In this document: piece after piece, positions 37,460 through 45,214 of the stretch | Layout of the letters: the number at the start of each line of letters is the position of its first letter | Numbering within the stretch: the stretch's first letter is position 1 | From: Arenibacter algicola | GTDB taxonomy: Bacteria; Bacteroidota; Bacteroidia; Flavobacteriales; Flavobacteriaceae | Reading direction: 5' to 3' | NCBI RefSeq assembly: GCF_018860365.1 | Contig: NZ_JAHKPO010000014.1 | Span: 638,968 to 702,967 of the forward strand | DNA length: 64,000 nucleotides | Program-made: the position numbers and the translations under genes | The notes under the pieces: generated by a model | The model's database searches: none | Told to the model about the DNA's origin: nothing | What the model saw: only the letters and a program-made list of their open reading frames with translations

Positions 37460-37471
37460 ATACTATAATCA

Positions 37472-37810
37472 ATGGAAATAATCCATAATTTTGGACATTT
37501 TCCAATAATTATTAAAATAGAGCAAATGGACTATCCAAATCTGATACATTTAGAAGAAGAAATTAAGGTTTTACTTGACTATAGAATGGCGGACTACCAT
37601 TATGAGCAAGTTATAGTAGAGGCTTATTATGCAATGGATAAGACCGTGATGTGCCGCATTGAATTATATGGGTCAAAAACCACTATAACACAGCGGTTGG
37701 CCAAATATGAAGCTATGCTAACAGAGGGATTCTATTACGAAGCAGAACAAAGGTTAATAGGTCAATTGGAGCTTAAGGAAGCCAAATATGTAATTGAAGA
37801 TTATGGATAA
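37472..37810 (+). CDS. Unknown 112-aa protein, first gene of mutasome-like operon
   Basis: A 112-aa protein that I do not recognise. It is mixed alpha/beta, with an N-terminal strand-like FPIIIKIEQ, a long acidic helix LIHLEEEIKVLLDYRM and further charged helices. It lacks a P-loop, so it is not a RecA-like ImuA. It ends directly in front of the Y-family gene: the stop is 37808-37810, and TTG 37811/ATG 37817 follow. Its place matches that of ImuA in imuA-imuB-dnaE2 cassettes, making it a possible functional substitute or adaptor (inference). Confidence 0.65.
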   Translation: MEIIHNFGHFPIIIKIEQMDYPNLIHLEEEIKVLLDYRMADYHYEQVIVEAYYAMDKTVMCRIELYGSKTTITQRLAKYEAMLTEGFYYEAEQRLIGQLELKEAKYVIEDYG

Positions 37811-38974
37811 TTGACTATGGAAAGAGCGATAGTACATATGGATATGCATGATTATTACATTGCATGCGAACGTTTGGCAAATTCATCCCTGAAGGGAATG
37901 CCCCTTATCATCGGGGGTGGTACGAATAGAGGGACGGTTGCCGCCTGCTCTATAGAAGCGTCAAGGTTTGGTGTTCGGGTTTCGATGCCTACTGCTTATG
38001 CGCAAAGGTTATGTCCCAATGCGACCATACTTAAAGGGGATTATGGCTCATACACCAATAAATCAAAGGAGCTTACCGAAATAATAAAGGAACATGCCCC
38101 GGTGGTCGAGAAATCATCGATTCATTCCTTCTATTTGGATATTACCGGAATGGACCGTTTTTTTGGCTGTTATGATTGGACAAAGGAACTCTCGGTACAG
38201 ATTTCAAAAATGTCTGGCCTTGACCCTTCCTGGGCGTTGTCGGTCAATAAAACAGTTTCAAAAATTGGAGTGGTCGGCACCACTCCCAAAATGCCAAGAC
38301 TTTTAAAGCAGGGAGAAGTGCAGAATTTCTTGAATCCATTACCGATTCAAAGATTGCCCAATATTGGTGACACTACTTTCCAATTATTATCAAGAATAGG
38401 AATACGACAAATAGGTAAAGTCTCTGAAATGCCACCGATGGTTCTACAGAAAATGCTGGGAAAAAGGGGCAATTTAATTTGGCAGCATGCAAACGGTATT
38501 GATAGTGAACCGGTAAAACCTTATTCAGAAAAGAGAGCGGTCTATCAGGAACACGATTTTGACATGGATTGTATAGATATCCAAGTTATAAAATCTCAAC
38601 TAATGGCCATGGTGGAACAATTAGCTTTTAAGCTAAGACAGGATAACCTAGTGACCGCAAAGGTAATTGTCAAGGTCAAATATAACAACCTTGATACGGA
38701 AACCAAACAGTCAAAAATAGGCTACACTTCCTTGGACCATATTCTAAAAAAAGAAGTACAGCTATTATTTTTTAAATTATATCATAGAAGAATGCGCCTT
38801 GTAAAGGTCGGTGTACGCTTTTCTGATATCGTATCGGGATCCCATCAAATCAACTTGTTTGAGGATACTAGTGAAATACTATCGTTATATCATGCATTGG
38901 ATTCCATACGGAACAAATATGGCATGAATGCAGTAGGAACTTCTTCAGCCTTTCAAAATTACCGGACCAAATGA
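37811..38974 (+). CDS. imuB: Y-family polymerase homologue lacking catalytic DE pair (ImuB-like)
   Basis: A 387-aa UmuC/DinB-fold protein (385 aa if it starts at ATG 37817, which I think at least as likely as TTG 37811). Asp11 in VHMDMHDYY corresponds to the first catalytic Asp. The second motif, normally S-x-D-E-x-x-x-D, reads SIHSFYLD at residues 103-110, so the catalytic Asp-Glu is His105-Ser106. This predicts no polymerase activity, as in ImuB. The helix-hairpin-helix region (LPNIGDTTFQLLSRIGI) and a clamp-binding-like QINLF at 346-350 remain. It overlaps the DnaE2-like gene by 4 bp (ATGA). Dependence on that polymerase is an inference. Confidence 0.85.
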   Translation: MTMERAIVHMDMHDYYIACERLANSSLKGMPLIIGGGTNRGTVAACSIEASRFGVRVSMPTAYAQRLCPNATILKGDYGSYTNKSKELTEIIKEHAPVVEKSSIHSFYLDITGMDRFFGCYDWTKELSVQISKMSGLDPSWALSVNKTVSKIGVVGTTPKMPRLLKQGEVQNFLNPLPIQRLPNIGDTTFQLLSRIGIRQIGKVSEMPPMVLQKMLGKRGNLIWQHANGIDSEPVKPYSEKRAVYQEHDFDMDCIDIQVIKSQLMAMVEQLAFKLRQDNLVTAKVIVKVKYNNLDTETKQSKIGYTSLDHILKKEVQLLFFKLYHRRMRLVKVGVRFSDIVSGSHQINLFEDTSEILSLYHALDSIRNKYGMNAVGTSSAFQNYRTK

Positions 38975-41900
38975 AAATGTTTCTTAACTGCCATTCATAC
39001 CATAGTCTAAGGTACGGCACAATCCCATTGGAGGAACTAGTAGACCTAGCAGCAAAAATGGGTGTGGTTACCTTGGGGCTGACCGATATCAATACGGTAA
39101 CTGGTATTTACGACTTTATTCGGATGTGCGATGCAAAAAAAATTAAACCCATAGTGGGTATCGAATTTCGCAATAATGATGAAAAGCTTTATACCGGCCT
39201 TGCAAAGAACACAAAGGGAATCGCCGAACTTTGTGAATTCTTGACAAATTATAATCTCAGCGATAAGCCGCTTCCCAATATAGCCCCGAAATTTAAAAAT
39301 GCATTTATAATTTATCCGCTATCCAATGCTCCAGTAAGTTTGGAAAAGAATGAATTTCTTGGTGTCAATGGATTTGAAACCACCCAATTGATTAAACCGA
39401 TATATCAAAAATTACTAAGAAAAACTGTAGCGTTTCAATCCGTGACCATTCGTAGCGATGACGAATTCAAGCTTCATAAAACGCTGAGATGTATCGACCA
39501 TAACATTTTGTTATCACAGTTACCGAAGGATGCCCATTGCCATCCTTCGGAGGTTATGGATACTACGCATACTCTAGAGGATCAGTTTTCTAGATATTCT
39601 GGTATTATCCGCAATGCGGAGAAGTTGGCCGAACGCTGTAATTTCACATTCGACTTTACGGTACCTAGAAATAAAAAACTGTACACAGGCAGTAAGTCCG
39701 GGGATATGTTACTGTTGGGTCAGTTGGCCGAGGATGGAATTGTAAGGCGTTATGGCGCAAAGAACGAGGATGCTAAAGTCCGGATGAAAAAGGAGCTTAA
39801 GGTTATAGGCGAACTTAACTTTACAGGATACTTTTTGATTACATGGGATATTATAAGATATAGTCAAAGTAGAGGATTTATGCATGTTGGACGAGGAAGC
39901 GGTGCGAATAGTATTGTAAGCTATGCCCTTGGAATTACGGATATCTGCCCCATTGAACTTGATTTATATTTTGAGCGTTTTTTAAACGAAAATAGAAAAA
40001 GCCCTCCCGATTTTGATATAGATTGGTCTTGGCAAGAACGGGATGAAATCCTTGATTATATATTCAAGAGATTCTCTCCGGGCCACGTAGCATTCTGTGG
40101 GACAATTGTAGAATTTAAACATCGTTCTATAATGCGTGAATTGGGCAAAGTCTATGGTCTGCAAAAAACAGAGCTGGACCAGTTGTCCAACAAGGGTTTG
40201 CAATCTGGCGGAACGGATTCGGTCGTTGATCGTGTGGCCACTCTTGGTGCTATGCTTTTGGGATTTCCAAATCAAAGAAGTATGCATGCTTGTGGTGTAA
40301 TAATATCTGAAGAACCGATAACTAATTTCTCTGCCTTAGAGATAAAGCCGAAGGGCTTTCCAATCGTTCAATTTGATATGCACATTGCCGAAGATATCGG
40401 GTTCGAGAAGTTCGATATTCTAAGCCAACGAGGATTGGGAACTATAGCCGATACAGTAGAACTGGTTAAAGAGAACAAGGGTATCAGCATTGCTATTGAA
40501 CAGGTCAATTCCTTTAAGGTCGATATCCAATGCAATAGCAACCTACAAAATGGAAACACCTTAGGTTGTTTTTATATAGAAAGCCCAGCTATGCGTGGGC
40601 TTCTTAGAAGATTAAAATGTAATGATTATCAGACCTTGGTGGCAGCTTCTAGCATTATTCGCCCAGGGGTAGCGAAAAGTGGTATGATGAAAGAGTATAT
40701 TTTTCGCCACAATAACCCCAATTGCTTTGAGTATTTCCATGAAGTATTTGAAGAGTTTTTAGGCGATACTTATGGAATAATGGTATATCAGGAGGATGTA
40801 ATAAAAATCGCCCTTCATTATGGGGGTCTTGAACCAACCTACGGAGATATTTTACGAAGAGCCATAAGTGGTAAATCGCGCTCTAAAAAAGAGATTGAAA
40901 GTTTAAAATATAAGTTCTTTGAATCCTGTAAAAAACGTGGCCATGACGAACAATTAAGTTTGGAAGTTTTTAGGCAAATCGAAAGCTTTGCGGGGTACTC
41001 CTTTTGCAAGGCACATTCCGCGTCATATGCGGTAGAAAGTTATCAAAGCCTCTACCTTAAAACCTACTACGGAATTGAATTTATGGTCTGTGCCATAAAT
41101 AATGGTGGTGGTTTTTACCGTACGGAAATTTATGTCCATGAAGCAAAGCGTTCTGGTGGTACCGTGCATGTACCTTGTGTGAACAATAGCGAACTACAGA
41201 CTTGTCTGAAGGGCGAGGATATCTATCTTGGATTCGGTCTTATAAAATCTATGGATGAAAAATTAACAGTCCAGTTGGTTGAGGAAAGAAAGGCGAATGG
41301 CGGCTTTACTTCCTTGGAAAATTTCCTATCGCGAACAGCCATCGGCGGTGAGACCTTACAAACTTTGATATTTGTTGGTGCTTTTCGGTTTACCGGTAAA
41401 CCGAAAAGCGACCTTATAATTATTGCCAAAATGTTGGAATCTGGGGAGGTTTCGAAGTCACCTATGCTACTCATAGAGGAGCCAATACAAGAATATACAT
41501 TTCCGGTTATGGAGCGCAATATTTTCGAGGATGCATTCGATGAAATAGAGATACTCGGATTTTCGGTATCGCTCTCTCCTTTTGAGCTCTTAAAAACAAA
41601 GTATCGCGGGGATGTAATGAACAACCAACTGCTTGATAATTATAAAAAAACGGTACGCATGTTGGCCTATCTGGTATCTACAAAGCAAGTGCCCACCATG
41701 AATGGCAACATGTATTTCGGGACCTGGATAGACAGTAATGGGGATTACTTCGATACCGCCCATTTCGCGACCACTTTAAAAAATTATCCATTTAAAGGTG
41801 GGGGCTGCTATCTACTGCTTGGCACTGTAGAGGTCGATTTCCATTTTCCTACCGTAGTAATATCCAAGATGGAAAAAATGCCCTTTGTTCCAGACCCTCG

Positions 41901-42021
41901 ATACGAGAACGGTAGTGATAGAGATTATAAAGTACATGAGAGACTAAAAGAAGATAGGAGTATTACGCACCGAGCCCCATATCCACAGGAAATAAGTTTG
42001 CCACGTTCCAGAATGACATAA
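38971..42021 (+). CDS. dnaE2: DnaE2-like DNA polymerase III alpha subunit (error-prone type)
   Basis: A 1016-aa C-family polymerase, short compared with replicative DnaE (about 1160 aa or more) and in the DnaE2/ImuC size range. An N-terminal PHP domain begins FLNCHSYHSLRYG, where the first His of the usual HxH is Asn. The catalytic aspartates are intact: Asp347 and Asp349 in PPDFDID, and Asp482 in KFDIL. The thumb and fingers blocks (SCKKRGHDEQLSLEVF, AGYSFCKAHSASYA) are present. The start is an ATGA overlap with the ImuB-like gene, implying coupled translation. The pair is expected to do translesion synthesis. Confidence 0.92.
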   Translation: MKMFLNCHSYHSLRYGTIPLEELVDLAAKMGVVTLGLTDINTVTGIYDFIRMCDAKKIKPIVGIEFRNNDEKLYTGLAKNTKGIAELCEFLTNYNLSDKPLPNIAPKFKNAFIIYPLSNAPVSLEKNEFLGVNGFETTQLIKPIYQKLLRKTVAFQSVTIRSDDEFKLHKTLRCIDHNILLSQLPKDAHCHPSEVMDTTHTLEDQFSRYSGIIRNAEKLAERCNFTFDFTVPRNKKLYTGSKSGDMLLLGQLAEDGIVRRYGAKNEDAKVRMKKELKVIGELNFTGYFLITWDIIRYSQSRGFMHVGRGSGANSIVSYALGITDICPIELDLYFERFLNENRKSPPDFDIDWSWQERDEILDYIFKRFSPGHVAFCGTIVEFKHRSIMRELGKVYGLQKTELDQLSNKGLQSGGTDSVVDRVATLGAMLLGFPNQRSMHACGVIISEEPITNFSALEIKPKGFPIVQFDMHIAEDIGFEKFDILSQRGLGTIADTVELVKENKGISIAIEQVNSFKVDIQCNSNLQNGNTLGCFYIESPAMRGLLRRLKCNDYQTLVAASSIIRPGVAKSGMMKEYIFRHNNPNCFEYFHEVFEEFLGDTYGIMVYQEDVIKIALHYGGLEPTYGDILRRAISGKSRSKKEIESLKYKFFESCKKRGHDEQLSLEVFRQIESFAGYSFCKAHSASYAVESYQSLYLKTYYGIEFMVCAINNGGGFYRTEIYVHEAKRSGGTVHVPCVNNSELQTCLKGEDIYLGFGLIKSMDEKLTVQLVEERKANGGFTSLENFLSRTAIGGETLQTLIFVGAFRFTGKPKSDLIIIAKMLESGEVSKSPMLLIEEPIQEYTFPVMERNIFEDAFDEIEILGFSVSLSPFELLKTKYRGDVMNNQLLDNYKKTVRMLAYLVSTKQVPTMNGNMYFGTWIDSNGDYFDTAHFATTLKNYPFKGGGCYLLLGTVEVDFHFPTVVISKMEKMPFVPDPRYENGSDRDYKVHERLKEDRSITHRAPYPQEISLPRSRMT

Positions 42022-42445
42022 TTACATAGCTGGGTGAAATGTTGAGTAATTTAGAACAAGTTGCCCAGCTTATTAAACTCCAGAAAGTCAACTTGAGTAA
42101 TCGGAACTTGAGAATTCTTTTCTCTAAATTTAGGTTGCGGAGTAATTTTTTTTGCTTTTAGGGCAAAGTAATCTTTCCCTTATTCCAAAACTTTTGACTT
42201 TTATGTTAGAAAATTTGTTTTAAATGTTTGTGTCTAGCAAATAACGAATTACTTCCCTTGAATAGGCCAAATGCATACAAATTCATATTCGCCAAAGTCA
42301 ATTGGCCCGATTCCAAGCATCAAGGAGGAAATATGTCTATAGCCGATCTGTAATCCTTATCACTTAAGAGGGAATCATACTCTAACCCTTAGATACTCTT
42401 TATGAACCTCAATTTATATGGTTCAAATAATATAATTAAGCAATC
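42022..42445. other. Intergenic, one weak hairpin
   Basis: A 424-bp spacer between the polymerase gene and the small 87-aa frame. AGCTGGG (42028-42034) can pair with CCCAGCT (42064-42070) over a 29-nt loop soon after the dnaE2 stop. That is a weak terminator candidate. No coding frame. Confidence 0.4.
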
Positions 42446-42709
42446 TTACTCAAATATAGGTCTAGCTTCTCTATAGATTCTCTCGAAATTAGTTTCTAGA
42501 TCAGACTTAGAAAATTCTTTGGTAGGTTTAGGAAGACCCCGGTGAATGGCCTGTAATTTAAATTGCACCTTTTTGTCCTTTCCATCTGCATAGGTAATAA
42601 ATTCGCCTTGTTCCAATAGAAAAAACACATCCGCTCTAATTTTCGGATTCTCCATATATCGAGGTGTTATGGGATTCACCCTATGAATGATCATATCAAA
42701 TGATATCAC
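42446..42709 (-). CDS. Hypothetical protein (87 aa)
   Basis: An 87-aa frame with mixed composition that looks more like coding sequence than the antisense frames around it (balanced charge, few rare residues). No domain recognised; it contains FFLLEQGEFITYADGKDKKVQFKLQ, which looks like a beta hairpin. It is the only candidate gene between the DnaE2-like and Ku-like genes and points opposite to both. Weak support. Confidence 0.35.
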   Translation of the reverse strand: MISFDMIIHRVNPITPRYMENPKIRADVFFLLEQGEFITYADGKDKKVQFKLQAIHRGLPKPTKEFSKSDLETNFERIYREARPIFE

Positions 42710-42868
42710 TTTAAATGGGAAAATAGTGTTCTAAAGGAATCACACTTTCTTAGATTTTTTCCAAATGAGATATTAAAAAAAGTTTTTGCATCCTTGCTTA
42801 TATTGGATAATCTGTAATTTTTGGATGTATAATGGGTATTAACCCGACAAATTTATAATCTAAAAAAT

Positions 42869-43180
42869 ATGAAATCAGTTTGGAATGGTTCTGTAAGTTT
42901 TGGGCTTGTCTCGATTCCTATAAAAATGTATTCGGCATCAGAAAGTCGGGCACTAGATTTAGATATGCTCGACAAAAATGATAATGCACGAATAAGATAT
43001 AAACGTGTGAACGAAATTACGGGTGAAGAAGTAGAGTGGAAAAATATTGTTAAAGGTTTTAAAAAGAATGATGCATATGTCATTTTAGAAAAGGAAGATT
43101 TTGAAAACGCAAATATCCAAAAAAGTAAGACCATCGATATAGAAGAATTTGTGGAAGAAACGGAGGTTGCAGATAGTTAG
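42869..43180 (+). pseudogene. ku: Ku protein, N-terminal fragment (truncated)
   Basis: A 103-aa frame with the unmistakable Ku opening: [20 protein letters not shown] and [17 protein letters not shown], then [13 protein letters not shown] and [14 protein letters not shown]. Bacterial Ku is about 250-300 aa, so the core beta-barrel and bridge are missing. The frame stops at TAG 43178. The next frame begins with GTG and V-Y-Y-F-D-Q, which resembles the Ku segment expected next, so an indel and a deletion junction are likely. No LigD gene is visible. It is not expected to work in end joining. Confidence 0.8.
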
Positions 43181-44010
43181 TGTATTATTTTGATCAGGAA
43201 AAATTTATCGAGAGGTTTGGGAATTGGCCCAACAACAATTTATTGGAGGAAGAATTGGAGTGTAGAATGGTCCATAAATCTGGGGAAATTGTTTTCCTGA
43301 ATATCAAAATAAGTGAATCAAGAATAAATGATAAAGCTGTATTAACCGAATTGGATGGGGAAATCCAGGATATTACCACCCAAAAGAAGGTTTGGGAACA
43401 GATCGACCTGATAAATCCAGGTTATACTTCGGTATTACAAGCCGGCTATAATTGGTTGACCATAGTAGATATTGATGGAAACTATATTTATGTAAATAAG
43501 GCATTGGAAAAGGCTCTGGGATATTCATCCGAGGAGTTGATCGGCCAAAATATTTTTAGTTTTGTCCATGAATCGGATAATGGAAAAGCAGCAAATCATT
43601 TTTCAAAATTCATCAATAATAAACCTTTCGTTTCCAAGCCATTTAGATTTCGGTGCAAAAACGGTTCCTGGAGGTGGATAGAGATATTGATGGTAGATCT
43701 GTATGGCGATCCTATGATTCAAGGTATTGTGATTAATGCCCGTGATATAACTGAAAGGGTACTGATTAATAAGGAAATTAAAGCTTCGGAAGAAAAACAC
43801 CGCCTACTTTTTAATACGAGTCCTTTCCCCAAATACATTCTAGAACCGAACAGTTTCAAAATTGTAGATGTCAACGATGCCATGATGCAGTTCTACGGCT
43901 ATACTAGAGAAGAGTTGCTGACAATGTCAGCAAAAGATCTAAGGCCAAATGAAGAGATAGATAAATTGGTGCAGGCGTCAAAGACTTTCAATTTCAGACA
44001 GGGACCATGA
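43180..44010 (+). CDS. PAS-domain sensor, N-terminal piece (frameshifted)
   Basis: A 276-aa frame starting at GTG 43180, overlapping the Ku stop. After a few Ku-like residues it enters the second half of a PAS/PAC unit (RMVHKSGEIVFLNIKISE...GEIQDITTQKK). A complete PAS follows (about 80-190, with GYNWLTIVDIDGNYIYVNKALEKALGY), and then a second one (about 203-276) that is cut off. The stop falls inside this PAS. The following frame continues it, so a 1-nt loss near 44003 explains the split. Confidence 0.75.
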   Translation: MYYFDQEKFIERFGNWPNNNLLEEELECRMVHKSGEIVFLNIKISESRINDKAVLTELDGEIQDITTQKKVWEQIDLINPGYTSVLQAGYNWLTIVDIDGNYIYVNKALEKALGYSSEELIGQNIFSFVHESDNGKAANHFSKFINNKPFVSKPFRFRCKNGSWRWIEILMVDLYGDPMIQGIVINARDITERVLINKEIKASEEKHRLLFNTSPFPKYILEPNSFKIVDVNDAMMQFYGYTREELLTMSAKDLRPNEEIDKLVQASKTFNFRQGP

Positions 44011-45116
44011 AATCCGGAATATACACCCATAAAAAGAAAGACGGGGAATTGGTAAAAATGGAAATTGTTGGACAGCACTTGGTTTTGGATCAAATTAAAT
44101 GTATTCTAGTCACCTGTAATGACGTGACCGACAGGGAAGCATATTTAAACAACCTTAAACAATCGGAACTTAAGCTCAAGAGTGCAACTACAATTGCGAA
44201 ACTGGGCTATTGGAGTGTTGATCCGATTGATTTATCCTTTGTTTGTTCAGATGAGTTCTATAAAATTTGGGGAAGAAATCCAGAAACTTTTAACTTTAGT
44301 TTTGAAACTTTTAAGGACACCATCCATCCTGAAGACAAGGATGTGCTGACAAGTGAAAATGATAAGGCCATTTTACAAAAAAGGAAGTATGAGGTTGTCT
44401 ATAGGATTACACTGCCCGACAACTCCATAAAATGGATACAGCATGTGGGGCAACCGATTAATGGACCCGACGGTAATTATACAAAACTTGAGGGCACCGT
44501 TCAGGACATCACAGATTTGAAGTCGACCCAATTGCAAATTGAAAAAACCAATGAAGAAAAGAACAATATCCTCGAAAGCATTGGTGATGCCTTTATTTCT
44601 GTGGACCATAATTGGACGGTTACGTATTGGAACAGCGTCGCAGAGAAAGTATTGATGGTAGAAAAGGATGATATAATGGGCAAGAACTTGTGGAACGTAA
44701 TGGAAAACCACATCGATTCCAAAGCATTTCTGAAATACTATAAATCGATATATTCTGGAAATACGATCTACTTTCAGGATTATTTCTCAAGTTTCAATAA
44801 ATGGTTGGAGGTCAGTGCCTATCCCTCGGAAAACAACTTGTCATTGTACATTAGGGATATTAGTGATAAACAACACAGTGAATTTGCCATTCAAAAACAA
44901 AATGACAAACTAAGGGAAATAGCTTGGACGCAATCACATGTCGTTAGAGCCCCATTAGCACGATTGATGGGTGTGGTGGATTTGTTCCGCGAAGGTTTGC
45001 TCGATGAGAATGAAAAAAAACCAATGCTCGATCATATATATACCTCTGCAATTGAACTGGACGATATTATACAGGAAATTGTATCCAAATCCCAATCGGT
45101 AATTTCAAATGAATAG
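44007..45116 (+). CDS. PAS-domain sensor, C-terminal piece with HisKA-like end, no ATPase domain
   Basis: A 369-aa frame that continues the interrupted PAS domain. In order: the rest of that PAS (1-45), a PAS_3 unit (about 55-172, with LGYWSVDPI and IHPEDKDVL), another PAS (about 188-295) and a short helix pair with WTQSHVVRAPLARLMGVVDLF like a HisKA dimerisation domain. No HATPase follows, although the frame is intact to its end. Such truncated-looking PAS-HisKA proteins occur in Flavobacteriia. ATG 44007 overlaps the previous stop (ATGA), so reinitiation is possible, but a frameshift is more likely. Confidence 0.75.
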   Translation: MKSGIYTHKKKDGELVKMEIVGQHLVLDQIKCILVTCNDVTDREAYLNNLKQSELKLKSATTIAKLGYWSVDPIDLSFVCSDEFYKIWGRNPETFNFSFETFKDTIHPEDKDVLTSENDKAILQKRKYEVVYRITLPDNSIKWIQHVGQPINGPDGNYTKLEGTVQDITDLKSTQLQIEKTNEEKNNILESIGDAFISVDHNWTVTYWNSVAEKVLMVEKDDIMGKNLWNVMENHIDSKAFLKYYKSIYSGNTIYFQDYFSSFNKWLEVSAYPSENNLSLYIRDISDKQHSEFAIQKQNDKLREIAWTQSHVVRAPLARLMGVVDLFREGLLDENEKKPMLDHIYTSAIELDDIIQEIVSKSQSVISNE

Positions 45117-45151
45117 AGTAGAATGCTTTTTGTCCGATATGTGCAAAATAT

Positions 45152-45180
45152 AAAGGACGGGCCAACTGGGACCGTCCCTT
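45152..45180 (-). terminator. Probable terminator of metE
   Basis: AAAGGACGG at 45152-45160 pairs with CCGTCCCTT at 45172-45180 (one bulge). On the minus strand a TTTATATTTTG stretch follows. It lies about 35 bp after the metE stop and between convergent genes. Confidence 0.6.
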
Positions 45181-45214
45181 ATATTAGATTCCAAATTAAT
45201 ATGAAATAATCGGT

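Noticed and set aside
37811..38974. Active DNA polymerase IV
   Set aside because: The overall fold is right, but the catalytic Asp-Glu pair is His-Ser, so ordinary polymerase activity is not expected.
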